A stretch of DNA of 64,000 bases. It comes from JAGVPT01 sp963827085. Its GTDB lineage: Bacteria; Bacteroidota; Ignavibacteria; UBA10030; UBA8401. Location of the stretch: NCBI GenBank assembly GCA_963827085.1, contig CAWGZY010000002.1:806001-870000 (forward strand), given 5' to 3'. The position numbers and the translations under genes were made by a program. The notes below the pieces were generated by a model that did not search any database, was not told where the DNA came from, and was given only the letters and a program-made list of their open reading frames with translations. Of this stretch, positions 1-8,898 are shown one piece after another; the first letter of the stretch is position 1; every line of letters starts with the position of its first letter.

Positions 1-447
1 CAGCGGCGGCTCTATTATATTGCGGCAAATATCGTGCAGAGTGTTGAAGTCAAACAAAAGATATTGCGCATCCACAACACCCGCGAGCAGTTCATGGAAG
101 TGATCCGCATTCTCAACAGCGAAATCAGCATGTTGAAGATCGAGCGGGAGATCGATTCGAAAGTGCACGACAACATCCAGAAATCGCAGCGAAAATTTTT
201 CATCCAGGAACAAATAAAGATTTTGCAGGACGAACTGGGCGAGGATGATGCGTCGCCCGAACTGGCAAAGCTAAAGCAAGAGATCGAAAAAGCCAAAATG
301 CCGAAGGAAGTCCACGCGAAAGCGGTCGAAGAATTCAACAAGCTGAAGAAAACGCCTGCAATGTCGCCGGAGTTTACGGTGACGCGCAATTACCTCGACT
401 GGTTGACAGGTGTTCCATGGCAAAAGCGTACAAAAAGACAACCTTAA
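1..447 (+). pseudogene. lon: ATP-dependent protease Lon, N-terminal part (5' end outside window, ends at a frameshift)
   Basis: Frame 1 is open from the first base and reads the coiled-coil region of Lon that joins the substrate-binding domain to the AAA+ module (QRKFFIQEQIKILQDELGE, then LDWLTGVPW). Lon is a cytosolic hexameric protease that degrades misfolded and regulatory proteins using ATP. The frame runs into TAA at 445-447, exactly where Lon proteins continue with TKDNL. An A5 run at 432-436 lies at the break; with four A residues the frame would read straight into the downstream Lon frame. The rest of the gene follows at 410-1882. The N-terminal LAN domain is upstream of the window. 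A one-base sequencing or assembly error is the simplest explanation; a true mutation cannot be excluded. Confidence 0.85.
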
Positions 448-1882
448 GGTCGACCATGTCAAAGGCATTCTTGACGAGGATCATTTCGGGTTGGAAAAGC
501 CGAAGGAGCGGATTCTTGAGCACATTGCCGTGCTTAATCTCGTGAAAGAGATGAAAGGACAAATTTTGTGCCTCGTCGGACCGCCGGGTGTCGGAAAAAC
601 ATCCCTTGCAAAATCGATTGCGCGGGCTCTTGGAAGAAAATTCGTCCGCATTTCGCTCGGCGGTATTCGGGACGAAGCGGAGATCAGGGGCCACCGGAGA
701 ACGTATATCGGCTCTATGCCGGGAAAAATTATTCAGTCGATGAAGCGTGCCGGCGTTATCAATCCCGTCTTGTTGATGGATGAAGTCGACAAGATGAGCA
801 TGGACTTTCACGGCGACCCGGCTTCGGCTCTCCTCGAAGTGCTCGACCCGGAGCAGAACAGCACGTTCAGCGACCATTATCTCGACGTCGATTACGACCT
901 CTCGCATGTCATGTTCATCACGACGGCGAACGTGCGCTACACGATTCCTCTTCCTCTTCAGGACAGAATGGAAATCATCGAGCTTTCGAGCTACCTCGAT
1001 TTTGAAAAACGGGAGATCGCGAAGCGGCACATCATTCCCAAGCAAATGGCGGAACACGGCTTGAAAGAAAAAGATGTAACGATCGGCGACGAAGCCATCA
1101 ACAAAATCGTTCAGGAATACACCCGTGAAGCCGGCGTTCGAAACCTGGAGCGCGAAATCGCTTCTGTCTGCAGAAAAGCAGCAAAGGAAATTGTTCTTAG
1201 TAGGCAGAAGAACGGCCATAAACCCGGCGCTTTGAAAAAGAAGAAACATGCGGCAATTATTGTGGACGGGGAAAAGATTGAGAAATATCTCGGCGTTGCG
1301 AAATTCCGCTCACGGGCCGCGGAACGCAAACCCCGCATCGGTTCGGTCACCGGCCTGGCATGGACAAGTGTCGGCGGCGAAATTCTTGAGGTCGATGTAA
1401 CAATAATGCGCGGACCGGAACGCCTGACGCTCACCGGGCAGTTGGGGGATGTGATGAAAGAATCAGCACATGCCGCACTCAGTTTTATACGCTCTAACGC
1501 GAAAGCACTGAAACTCAAACCCGATTTTTTTACCAAGAAAGAAATTCATATCCATCTTCCCGAAGGAGCAATCCCGAAAGACGGTCCTTCGGCCGGCATC
1601 ACGATGGCAATGGCGATGGTCTCCGCGATCAGCGGAAAGCATGCACGAAGCGATGTTGCAATGACGGGCGAGATTACGCTCCGGGGCAACGTGCTGGCGA
1701 TCGGTGGGTTGAACGAGAAGCTTCTTGCTGCAAAGCGAAGCGGCATCAAGACCGTTCTTATTCCAAAAGAGAATGAGAAAGATTTAACGGAAATTCAGGA
1801 TGCCGTAAAGGACGGATTGAAAATCATTCCGATTGAGAAGATCGAAGATGCATTGAAGTATGTGTTTGGCGGAAAGCAGTAA
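410..1882 (+). CDS. lon: ATP-dependent protease Lon, AAA+ and protease domains (downstream of a frameshift)
   Basis: This frame carries the rest of Lon: Walker A GPPGVGKTS, Walker B LLMDEVDK, the AAA+ lid, and the C-terminal S16 protease domain with the catalytic serine in PKDGPSAG and the catalytic lysine further on. The true reading enters near 433-437 from the preceding frame; the GTG at 410 is just where this frame opens and is not a credible start, since it has no ribosome-binding site and falls inside conserved Lon sequence. The C-terminus (IEDALKYVFGG) is normal for the family. If the frameshift is an artefact, 1-1882 is one intact gene. If it is real, this product would lack the substrate-recognition half and probably not be made. 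The family assignment is certain; gene integrity is not. Confidence 0.9.
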   Translation: MFHGKSVQKDNLKVDHVKGILDEDHFGLEKPKERILEHIAVLNLVKEMKGQILCLVGPPGVGKTSLAKSIARALGRKFVRISLGGIRDEAEIRGHRRTYIGSMPGKIIQSMKRAGVINPVLLMDEVDKMSMDFHGDPASALLEVLDPEQNSTFSDHYLDVDYDLSHVMFITTANVRYTIPLPLQDRMEIIELSSYLDFEKREIAKRHIIPKQMAEHGLKEKDVTIGDEAINKIVQEYTREAGVRNLEREIASVCRKAAKEIVLSRQKNGHKPGALKKKKHAAIIVDGEKIEKYLGVAKFRSRAAERKPRIGSVTGLAWTSVGGEILEVDVTIMRGPERLTLTGQLGDVMKESAHAALSFIRSNAKALKLKPDFFTKKEIHIHLPEGAIPKDGPSAGITMAMAMVSAISGKHARSDVAMTGEITLRGNVLAIGGLNEKLLAAKRSGIKTVLIPKENEKDLTEIQDAVKDGLKIIPIEKIEDALKYVFGGKQ

Positions 1883-1983
1883 ACAGTGATCAGTAATCAG
1901 TAAATAGTAAATAGTTAATAGTAAATAGTAAGAAGTGTAAAGAGCTTTTTCACTCTTAATTCTTAATTCATAATTCTTAATTG
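1877..1983. repeat. Low-complexity stuttering spacer between lon and dnaX
   Basis: Two simple motifs are repeated with small variations. From 1877 to 1935 there are reiterated AGTAAACAGT/AGTAAATAGT units, and from 1953 to 1983 reiterated TTAATTCTTAATTCATAATT units. The first family returns at 22154-22183 and the second at 23595-23690, each in a spacer of the dcw cluster. No coding potential is seen, and no Shine-Dalgarno sequence is left in front of dnaX. Confidence 0.7.
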
Positions 1984-1989
1984 CTTTCA

Positions 1990-3762
1990 ATGTCTTACCA
2001 GGTTACAGCGCGCAAATGGCGGCCGATGGTGTTCGAAGATGTCATCGGACAGGCACACGTTACCAACACGTTGAAGAATGCGCTGGCGACAAACAGGCTT
2101 GCACACGCTTTCATTTTCTGCGGCGGCCGAGGCTGCGGCAAAACGACAACGGCCCGTATTCTCGCAAAAGCGATTAACTGTCTCAATCCCAAAGATTCAA
2201 ACCCATGCAACGAATGCGAAGTCTGTACTGAGATCACGAACGGACGCAGCATGGACGTCGTCGAGATTGACGGCGCGTCGAATCGCGGCGTGGACGAGAT
2301 CAGGAACTTGCGGGAGTCGGTTCGTTACGCGCCGGCGCGCGGCAAGTACAAGGTCTACATCATCGACGAAGTACACATGCTGACGAAGGAAGCGTTCAAC
2401 GCGCTTCTGAAAACACTCGAAGAGCCGCCGCCGCATGTATTGTTTATTTTCGCAACGACCGAGGTACACAAAGTCCCATCGACAATCCTCTCGCGATGCC
2501 AGCGGTACGATTTCCGCCGCATCACGATTGAAGACATCATGTCGCGCTTACGGTTCATTGCGGGGGAAGAAAAAATCGCGATTGACGACGATTCGCTGAT
2601 GATCGTGGCAAAAAAGGGGGACGGGTCGATGCGCGATTCGCAGAGTATTTTCGACCAGGTGGTGTCGTATTGCGGCACAACAATCACCGCGCCGCAAATT
2701 ATGAGTCTGTTGAATGTCGTCGACCAGGAATTTTTCTTCAGGGTCAGCGATTGCATCAAAGCGCACGATACACCAACAGGCCTTTTGCTTGTGGAAGAAA
2801 TTGTGCGCAATGGATTCGACATTAAGGAATTCCTCGCCGGCCTTGCAGAACATTTCCGTAATCTTCTTATCGCGCGGACCACGCAGTCGACCCGCTTGAT
2901 CGAGGCACCGGAAGTATACCGAGTACGCTACGCAAATGCGGCCTCGCTGTTCGACGAACAGGATATCCTTCGACTGATAAAATTGACGACAGACCTGGAA
3001 TCGTCGATACGGTATAGTTCGCAGCCGAGGTTCAAACTGGAAGTCGGGATTATCCAAATGACGAAGATGGAACAATCGGTGAAGATCGACGCCCTTCTTC
3101 AACAGCTGGACGAGATGAAAAAAAAACTTAATTCCGGGGATCATTCCCCATCGAAACCGTTCAGCCTGAACGCCAGCCTCCCGTCCCCAGCCCAACGCCC
3201 AACACCATCGATACAGATTGCCGAGGAGTCTTCGTCAGGGTATGTCTTGATGCCGTTCAAGAAAATCTTGGACACCCCGAAGCTTTCTCTTGTAAGTCCG
3301 CAGGCAGAACCCGCTGCGCCCGTTCCAACAGCAGCGCTAACCGGAGAAGAAGGGCTTTCGTCGGGCCGCGATTTGCTTGAACATGTGAAGCAAGAGTGGG
3401 GAAAAATTGTCGATGATGCCCGGAGAAAAAAAATTTCGGTAGGGACGATCTTAGGCGAAAGCACGCCGATCAGCGTTGCGCATGAAACTCTGCAAATTGC
3501 CTGCGTTGATGACTTTCATTTTTCTTCCCTTAAGAGAAACCAAATATTTCTCACCGAAACCGTCAACACTCTGTTAGGGACGAAGCTGCGCATCGAGCCA
3601 ATTCTCCAACCCACGGCGGTTGTCGCGCAGCCGTCGGTCAAACCGGCTTCTCATGAAAACAACGGTACGCCGTCCAATTCCTCACAAACAAAAGAAGCTT
3701 CCCCGAAGGAACATCCCCTCATTGAGACGCTGTATAGGGATTTTGGCGCTGAACGGGTTTGA
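1990..3762 (+). CDS. dnaX: DNA polymerase III subunit tau/gamma
   Basis: DnaX is the ATPase of the clamp loader, which opens the sliding clamp and couples polymerases to the helicase. With the ATG at 1990 (family start MSYQVTARKWRP) the protein has 590 residues. Visible are Walker A GGRGCGKT at about 45-52, a zinc module of Cys64, Cys73, Cys76 and Cys79, Walker B IIDEVHM, and the LLKTLEEPP segment. A TTG nine bases upstream is possible but gives a non-family N-terminus. After domain III lies an A9 tract (3118-3126) coding for three lysines, followed by a GC hairpin. A slip at this tract would end translation at once, giving a roughly 380-residue gamma-like form. The C-terminal part is a low-complexity linker followed by a tau-type domain. 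Confidence 0.97.
   Translation: MSYQVTARKWRPMVFEDVIGQAHVTNTLKNALATNRLAHAFIFCGGRGCGKTTTARILAKAINCLNPKDSNPCNECEVCTEITNGRSMDVVEIDGASNRGVDEIRNLRESVRYAPARGKYKVYIIDEVHMLTKEAFNALLKTLEEPPPHVLFIFATTEVHKVPSTILSRCQRYDFRRITIEDIMSRLRFIAGEEKIAIDDDSLMIVAKKGDGSMRDSQSIFDQVVSYCGTTITAPQIMSLLNVVDQEFFFRVSDCIKAHDTPTGLLLVEEIVRNGFDIKEFLAGLAEHFRNLLIARTTQSTRLIEAPEVYRVRYANAASLFDEQDILRLIKLTTDLESSIRYSSQPRFKLEVGIIQMTKMEQSVKIDALLQQLDEMKKKLNSGDHSPSKPFSLNASLPSPAQRPTPSIQIAEESSSGYVLMPFKKILDTPKLSLVSPQAEPAAPVPTAALTGEEGLSSGRDLLEHVKQEWGKIVDDARRKKISVGTILGESTPISVAHETLQIACVDDFHFSSLKRNQIFLTETVNTLLGTKLRIEPILQPTAVVAQPSVKPASHENNGTPSNSSQTKEASPKEHPLIETLYRDFGAERV
3118..3149 (+). promoter_or_regulatory. dnaX: Candidate dnaX slippage site: A9 tract and downstream hairpin
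   Basis: Nine A residues (3118-3126, codons 377-379) are followed nine bases later by a hairpin with stem GGGGA/TCCCC (3136-3140 with 3145-3149) and a TCAT loop. One added A makes the next codons ACT TAA, ending the protein at residue 380. One lost A gives about 16 foreign residues before TGA. A9 transcriptional slippage is known in Thermus thermophilus dnaX, and A6G ribosomal slippage with a stem-loop in E. coli dnaX. The tract and the early stops are seen directly; use of the site is inferred. Confidence 0.55.
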
Positions 3763-3796
3763 GCATAAGCATCTTGCCGGAGCTTTTTCCATTACG

Positions 3797-5068
3797 ATGA
3801 AATTTATCCGCCTTACATTTTTTTTGCTGCTCCTCGCCGTATGCCACCTCAGCGCGCAGCAGAAGCTTTTGATCCCGATGGATTTGAAACAAACGGATCA
3901 TTTAAAAGCGTACGGAGTTGCTTTTTGGGCGTTGCAGCACGGAATTCAGGTCGACTGGCTGCTGAATTACCGCGGCGGTTCGTTTATGGTCGACTATCTT
4001 TCGAGCGAGGAAACGGAGTGCCGCATTCGCGGTGTTGCGTTTGAGGCGCTCAGCGGTTCCGATGCAGCGCGAATTTATGCCGAGATAGGGGACGAAAATA
4101 CCAACATGGATGCCGTGCGGCTGGAGAAAGTGCCGAAGATTGCCGTTTACGTTCCGCCGGATTTCAAGCCATGGGACGATGCCGTAACGCTGGCTCTTGA
4201 ATATGCCGAGATTCCCTACAAAAAAGTATGGGACGACGAGGTGCTCCAGGGAAAACTTTCGGAATACGACTGGCTGCATTTGCACCATGAGGATTTCACC
4301 GGTCAATATGGAAAATTTTACGCCACACATCGGAACGCTCCGTGGTACATCGAACAGCAGGTTCTCTATGAGCGCAAAGCAAGGGAGCTTGGATTCAAGA
4401 AAGTCTCCGATGAGAAAAAAGCAGTAGCGCGGGCGATCAAGGATTTCGTTGCCGGCGGGGGCTTTATGTTTGCAATGTGCGCTGCGACCGACACGTACGA
4501 TATCGCTTTAGCTGCCGAGAACACCGATATCTGCGATGTGATGTTCGACGGCGACCCTCCCGACCGCGATGCGCAGAAAAAACTCGATTTTTCAAAAACT
4601 TTCGCATTTCAAAATTTTACACTTGAGATGAACCCCCTGAGGTATGAATATTCCGACATCGATATTCCGCCGAGTGATCCGGTTCCGCTGCGCGACCCGA
4701 ACACGGACTATTTCACACTCTTTGAGTTCTCGGCAAAGTACGACCCCGTTCCAACAATGCTGACGCAGAATCATGTGAACGTGATCAAAGGATTTATGGG
4801 GCAGACGACCGCCTTCAAAAAGAGTTTGATTAAATCCAGCGTCACAATTTTAGCCGAACGTGAAGGGACGGAAGAGGTGAAATATATTCACGGCAACTTC
4901 GGACGGGGAACATTCACGTTTTACGGCGGGCATGACCCCGAAGACTACCAGCACGCTGTCGGCGCTCCGGCTACAGATTTGAGTCTGCACAAAAACTCTC
5001 CCGGATACAGGCTTATCCTGAACAATGTACTCTTCCCTGCCGCGAGGAAGAAACAACAGAAGACGTAG
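3797..5068 (+). CDS. Secreted protein of unknown function (Bacteroidota family often named 'asparagine synthetase B')
   Basis: The chosen ATG at 3797 begins a clear signal peptide (MKFIRLTFFLLLLAVCHLSA, cleaved before QQ). The frame is open further upstream, but that part overlaps the end of dnaX and has no gene-like features. The mature protein is about 400 residues, starts KLLIPMDLKQTDHLKAYGVA, and includes FVAGGGFMFAMCAATD and GTFTFYGGHDPEDYQH, which resemble the segments around the nucleophile elbow of class I glutamine-amidotransferase-like folds. From memory, homologues in Bacteroidota carry the name asparagine synthetase B, but neither an N-terminal Cys amidotransferase nor a synthetase domain is visible, so that name looks wrong. 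The fold suggestion is inference. The gene stands alone between dnaX and mfd. Confidence 0.8.
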   Translation: MKFIRLTFFLLLLAVCHLSAQQKLLIPMDLKQTDHLKAYGVAFWALQHGIQVDWLLNYRGGSFMVDYLSSEETECRIRGVAFEALSGSDAARIYAEIGDENTNMDAVRLEKVPKIAVYVPPDFKPWDDAVTLALEYAEIPYKKVWDDEVLQGKLSEYDWLHLHHEDFTGQYGKFYATHRNAPWYIEQQVLYERKARELGFKKVSDEKKAVARAIKDFVAGGGFMFAMCAATDTYDIALAAENTDICDVMFDGDPPDRDAQKKLDFSKTFAFQNFTLEMNPLRYEYSDIDIPPSDPVPLRDPNTDYFTLFEFSAKYDPVPTMLTQNHVNVIKGFMGQTTAFKKSLIKSSVTILAEREGTEEVKYIHGNFGRGTFTFYGGHDPEDYQHAVGAPATDLSLHKNSPGYRLILNNVLFPAARKKQQKT

Positions 5069-5508
5069 TTTTGTTAACATCAGCAGCCCTCGGTAGTGCC
5101 CTCATCTAAGTAAGAATTATGTCAGCAGTACTTTGTCGTGTCATCCTGATCCCGCCGCTTGGTATTTTTACTACACTGCGATGGCACGACGGGGGGGAAT
5201 TTACTATACACCACCCAGTTTTTGGCAGTGTCCTAATTAGAACAAAGTCCAAGGGACCTTTTACAGAGTGCTGAAAATATCGCGCAAAGCCGCTAAGCCG
5301 CAAGGGAAACATATCCATTCTCTTTGCGTCTTAGCGTCTGGCGAAGCCATCCCCTTGGGATTTGCGTGAGCAAGCTTCACACCTTTCCTAAATTAGGATA
5401 CTACCCAGTTTTTGAACTCTCTTGAATTTTCTGTATCTTTAATCACCGTGCTGATGAATTTATTGCAGATTCATCGGCAGGGGTTTTTGCGTTTATAACT
5501 GAGAATAG
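5069..5508. other. Non-coding spacer with dispersed repeat sequences upstream of mfd
   Basis: No gene is visible in this 440-base spacer. It holds a near-duplicated CCCAGTTTTTG with TCCTAAT/CCTAAATTAGG sequence nearby at about 5212-5237 and 5389-5415. A GCAAAGCCGCTAAGCC unit lies near 5283-5303 with its inverted counterpart TTTGCGTCTTAGCGTC at 5324-5339. At 5341-5375 is the core CCCCTTGGGATTTGCGTGAG, also found in variant form near 38561-38595 and, inverted, near 57490-57511. The spacer looks like a landing place for small non-autonomous repeats. Confidence 0.6.
5412..5441 (+). promoter_or_regulatory. Candidate Bacteroidota-type promoter for mfd
   Basis: TTG at 5412-5414 is followed after 19 bases by TATCTTTA (5434-5441), close to the Bacteroidota pattern of TTG and TAnnTTTG separated by about 19-21 bases. 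Downstream, before the mfd start, a hairpin pairs 5450-5459 with 5469-5478 (one G-T pair), followed by GGGGTTTTT. It could be an attenuator or the end of an upstream transcript. Assigned by eye only. Confidence 0.3.
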
Positions 5509-8500
5509 ATGCTTGCCGATCTAAAAAAGAAAATATTTTCTTCGGAGGAATTTCAGCGGTTGACCCTTGCAGAACCGGCCCCGTCGGCGCCGGTCTATCT
5601 TCGCGGCATTGCCGGTTCGCTCTGGGCCTTCATTGCAGCGCACTTGTTTGAAGAGTTCCAGGGGCAGATACTCCTTGTTGTACCGGAAAAAGATTCGGCG
5701 GAAAAACTGCGCGACGATTGTTCTCAGCTGGTTTCGGAAGCAGACGTTCATCTCTATGCGGCGGAATCGACTCATGCGGCGCAGCCGCTCGATATGACCG
5801 CGACGATCAGCCAGGTTGAATCGCTGAAAGCGTTGTCCGCACAGCTTCCCGGAATCTATATTACGCATGCAGCCGCCCTGGCTTTTGCTGTTCCACCGCG
5901 GGAAAAATTCATGCGGGAGATCGTTGAGCTTTCCGCCAACACGGAAACAGGTTTCGAAGCGCTGCTTACGAAACTTGCCGAGCGCGGTTTTGAACGGAAG
6001 CCGCTGGTCGAAACATACGGGGACGTTGCCGTTCGCGGCGGCATCGTCGATGTTTTTCCGTTTATCGGCGATAATCCCGTGCGGCTGGAATTCTGGGGGG
6101 ATACGATCGAGTCGATCCGTGAATTCGATGTGCTGTCGCAGCGCTCTATTCGTGAACTCCAAAATGTCAGCATCGTTCCGAATATTTCTGGAATGGCTTC
6201 CGGAAAGACTGATTCGGGCAGCCGCACAGACCTATCTGCCAACAGAGAAAAGGTTTCTCTTATCGACCTATTTACTCCGCAGGCGATAGCTTTGACCGAC
6301 GATCTTTCGCTTATTGAAAAAGAAATTCAAGAGCTGGAATCAGAAGGCGTTGCGCTGCAGTTTTCGTTTGAAGAGATTGCCAAGAAGTATCAGAAGCTCC
6401 CGCTGTTCATTCACTCCGTAATCGGCAAATCTCTGACGGGGTCATCCATCGATTTTCAAGCGACACCGCAGCCTCCGACCAACGGAAGCGTTAAAATTCT
6501 TCTTGAGCAAGTCAGGAAACTCGCGAAGAAGAATTTCGAGATTAATGTCGCTTCCGATACTGCAGAAGAATCCCAGCGCATTAAAGAGTTGATTGAAGAA
6601 GCAGGCGAGGTGCATGATGAAACGCCGGCAAAGGGTGATGGTGATGAGCCTGAAATCGAATCAGATTCTTCTCCGTCCGGTTTGCCCCCGATCAATTACA
6701 TTCCTGAAACAGTACACTCCGGATTTCTCTATCCATCCTCGCATATTGCTCTTTTCACGGAGCACCAAATATTCGGGCGCATCAAACGCCGGGGGAGCCC
6801 CAAACGCCGCCGCTTCAAGGGGATTTCACCAAAGGAGCTGCATTCGCTCCGCCGCGGGGATTTTGTCGTTCATGTCGATCACGGCATCGGAAAATTTCTG
6901 GGGCTCGAAAAAATCTCAATCCGTGGGACAGAACAGGAAGTAGCAAAGCTCGAATACGATGAAAAGGGAATTCTTTTTGTCAACCTGAATTATATCAACC
7001 GCATACAAAAATATTCTTCAGCGGAAGGCCATACACCGAAGCTCAACAAACTCGGCGGCGGTGAATGGGAAAAGCTGAAAGCCCGCGCGAAGAAGAAGAT
7101 CAAAGACATTGCACGCGACCTGATTCTTCTTTATGCAAAACGAAAAAGCGAGGAAGGCGTTTCATTTTCCCCCGACATGCACTGGCAGAAGGAAATGGAA
7201 GCTTCGTTCATGTTTGAAGACACGCCGGACCAGGCTGCTGCGACTGCCGATGTGAAAAGAGACATGGAAAGCGCCAGCCCGATGGACCGATTGATTTGCG
7301 GCGACGTCGGCTTTGGCAAGACGGAAATCGCCGTCCGCGCTGCATTTAAGGCAGTCCTAAACAATAAGCAAGTCGCCGTTCTTGTCCCGACAACGATCCT
7401 GGCGCATCAGCATTTCACGACTTTTTCAGACAGGCTCAGCCGGTACCCGGTGCGTATCGCATCTCTTTCTCGTTTCAAAAGTGCGAAAGAGCAAGCAGCA
7501 ATTGTCGAAGGGCTCAAGAGCGGTACGGTCGACATTGTCATCGGTACACACCGGTTGTTATCAAAGGATGTACGGTTCAAAGATCTCGGGCTGCTCATCG
7601 TGGATGAAGAGCAGCGGTTCGGCGTAGCGGCAAAAGAAAAGCTCCGTGCGCTGCGTGCAAATGTCGATACACTTACTCTTACGGCGACGCCGATTCCGCG
7701 AACGCTTCATTTTTCTTTGATGGGTGCCCGCGATCTCTCCATCATCAATACGCCGCCGCGAAACAGGCTTCCGATTTATACGGAAATTTCCCAGTTCGAC
7801 AAAAAAGTTGTGCGTGAAGCAGTGTTGAAGGAATTACACCGGGGGGGACAGGTTTACATCGTCAACGACCGGGTTGAGAATATCGATTCGTTTGCGGCGA
7901 CGCTCCAGGAATATATCCCGGAGGCGCGGTTCCGCATAGCGCACGGCCAGTTAAAAGGCCACGAGCTCGAAAAGGTGATGATCGATTTTCTTGAAAAGAA
8001 GTGCGATGTCCTTGTCGCGACAAAAATTATTGAATCCGGATTGGACATTCCTAACGTGAACACGATTATTATCAACCGGGCGGACCGGTTTGGGCTGGCG
8101 GAGCTGTATCAATTGCGGGGACGCGTGGGACGTTCGAACGTCCAGGCGTATTCGTATTTGCTCGTGCCGCCGGTCTCTGTTCTTCCGAAAGCAACGCTCC
8201 GCCGGCTGCAGGCGATCGAGGAATTCACAGAGTTAGGCTCGGGTTTCAATTTGGCGATGCGCGACCTTGAAATCCGCGGAGCCGGGAATATGCTGGGGGG
8301 CGAACAAAGCGGATTTATCATGGAAATGGGGTTTGAGATGTATACGAAAACGCTTGAAGAAGCGGTCAGTGAATTGAAGAACCAGGAATTTTCAGAACTC
8401 TTTTCCTCCGAGCAAAAGAAAATATCCGTTTCGCGAACGGACACCGTCATCGATGCGGATGTCGATGCATACATCCCGGAATTTTACGTTGAAGACGATA

Positions 8501-8898
8501 CGGAGCGGTTGGATATTTACCGGCGGCTGTATAAAACGGAAACAATTAAAGCGGCAGATGATATCCGTCTGGAACTTGTCGACCGGTTCGGTTCTTCAGT
8601 AGAGGAGGTAGAGAATTTATTCAGGCTCTCGACTCTCCGTGTGCTCGCGGCGAAAGCGGGTTTTCGAAAAATCGAACTGCAAAAACGTACACTGCGCCTC
8701 CATTTTCCTCCGGACACGGAAAAGGAGTTTTATGAGAACGGCGCCTTTCAATCCATTATGGCGAAGGCAGGAGAGATCCGCACGCACAAAGTACAGTTGA
8801 AACAGGAAGGAAAACAATTGCTGGTACAAAGCACTCTCACCAACGAGACCGGCCCTGAACGTTTCGTCGAAGTTCAAAAACTTATTGAACAGTTGTAA
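5509..8898 (+). CDS. mfd: Transcription-repair coupling factor Mfd
   Basis: Mfd removes RNA polymerase stalled at DNA damage and recruits the UvrA/UvrB repair proteins. The 1129-residue product is normal length for the family. In order are the UvrB-like N-terminal module (residues 1-300), the RNA-polymerase-interaction domain (LRRGDFVVHVDHGIGKFLGL, about 445-465), the translocase with Walker A GDVGFGKTE, the DEEQRFG box, SLTATPIPRTL-type motif III, the GRVGRS motif VI, and the C-terminal TRCF domain. The start ATG at 5509 leads into MLADLKKKIFSSEEFQ; no strong Shine-Dalgarno sequence is seen. The stop overlaps the start of the following HAD gene (TAATG), so the two are probably co-transcribed. 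Confidence 0.97.
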   Translation: MLADLKKKIFSSEEFQRLTLAEPAPSAPVYLRGIAGSLWAFIAAHLFEEFQGQILLVVPEKDSAEKLRDDCSQLVSEADVHLYAAESTHAAQPLDMTATISQVESLKALSAQLPGIYITHAAALAFAVPPREKFMREIVELSANTETGFEALLTKLAERGFERKPLVETYGDVAVRGGIVDVFPFIGDNPVRLEFWGDTIESIREFDVLSQRSIRELQNVSIVPNISGMASGKTDSGSRTDLSANREKVSLIDLFTPQAIALTDDLSLIEKEIQELESEGVALQFSFEEIAKKYQKLPLFIHSVIGKSLTGSSIDFQATPQPPTNGSVKILLEQVRKLAKKNFEINVASDTAEESQRIKELIEEAGEVHDETPAKGDGDEPEIESDSSPSGLPPINYIPETVHSGFLYPSSHIALFTEHQIFGRIKRRGSPKRRRFKGISPKELHSLRRGDFVVHVDHGIGKFLGLEKISIRGTEQEVAKLEYDEKGILFVNLNYINRIQKYSSAEGHTPKLNKLGGGEWEKLKARAKKKIKDIARDLILLYAKRKSEEGVSFSPDMHWQKEMEASFMFEDTPDQAAATADVKRDMESASPMDRLICGDVGFGKTEIAVRAAFKAVLNNKQVAVLVPTTILAHQHFTTFSDRLSRYPVRIASLSRFKSAKEQAAIVEGLKSGTVDIVIGTHRLLSKDVRFKDLGLLIVDEEQRFGVAAKEKLRALRANVDTLTLTATPIPRTLHFSLMGARDLSIINTPPRNRLPIYTEISQFDKKVVREAVLKELHRGGQVYIVNDRVENIDSFAATLQEYIPEARFRIAHGQLKGHELEKVMIDFLEKKCDVLVATKIIESGLDIPNVNTIIINRADRFGLAELYQLRGRVGRSNVQAYSYLLVPPVSVLPKATLRRLQAIEEFTELGSGFNLAMRDLEIRGAGNMLGGEQSGFIMEMGFEMYTKTLEEAVSELKNQEFSELFSSEQKKISVSRTDTVIDADVDAYIPEFYVEDDTERLDIYRRLYKTETIKAADDIRLELVDRFGSSVEEVENLFRLSTLRVLAAKAGFRKIELQKRTLRLHFPPDTEKEFYENGAFQSIMAKAGEIRTHKVQLKQEGKQLLVQSTLTNETGPERFVEVQKLIEQL

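Noticed and set aside
430..447. Programmed frameshift in lon
   Set aside because: The shift needed is +1 at an A5 run with no pausing hairpin, and recoding in lon is not known; an indel is simpler.
374..1249. Long minus-strand open frame opposite lon
   Set aside because: It is the antisense shadow of a highly conserved AAA+ domain and crosses the frameshift; no family similarity is visible.
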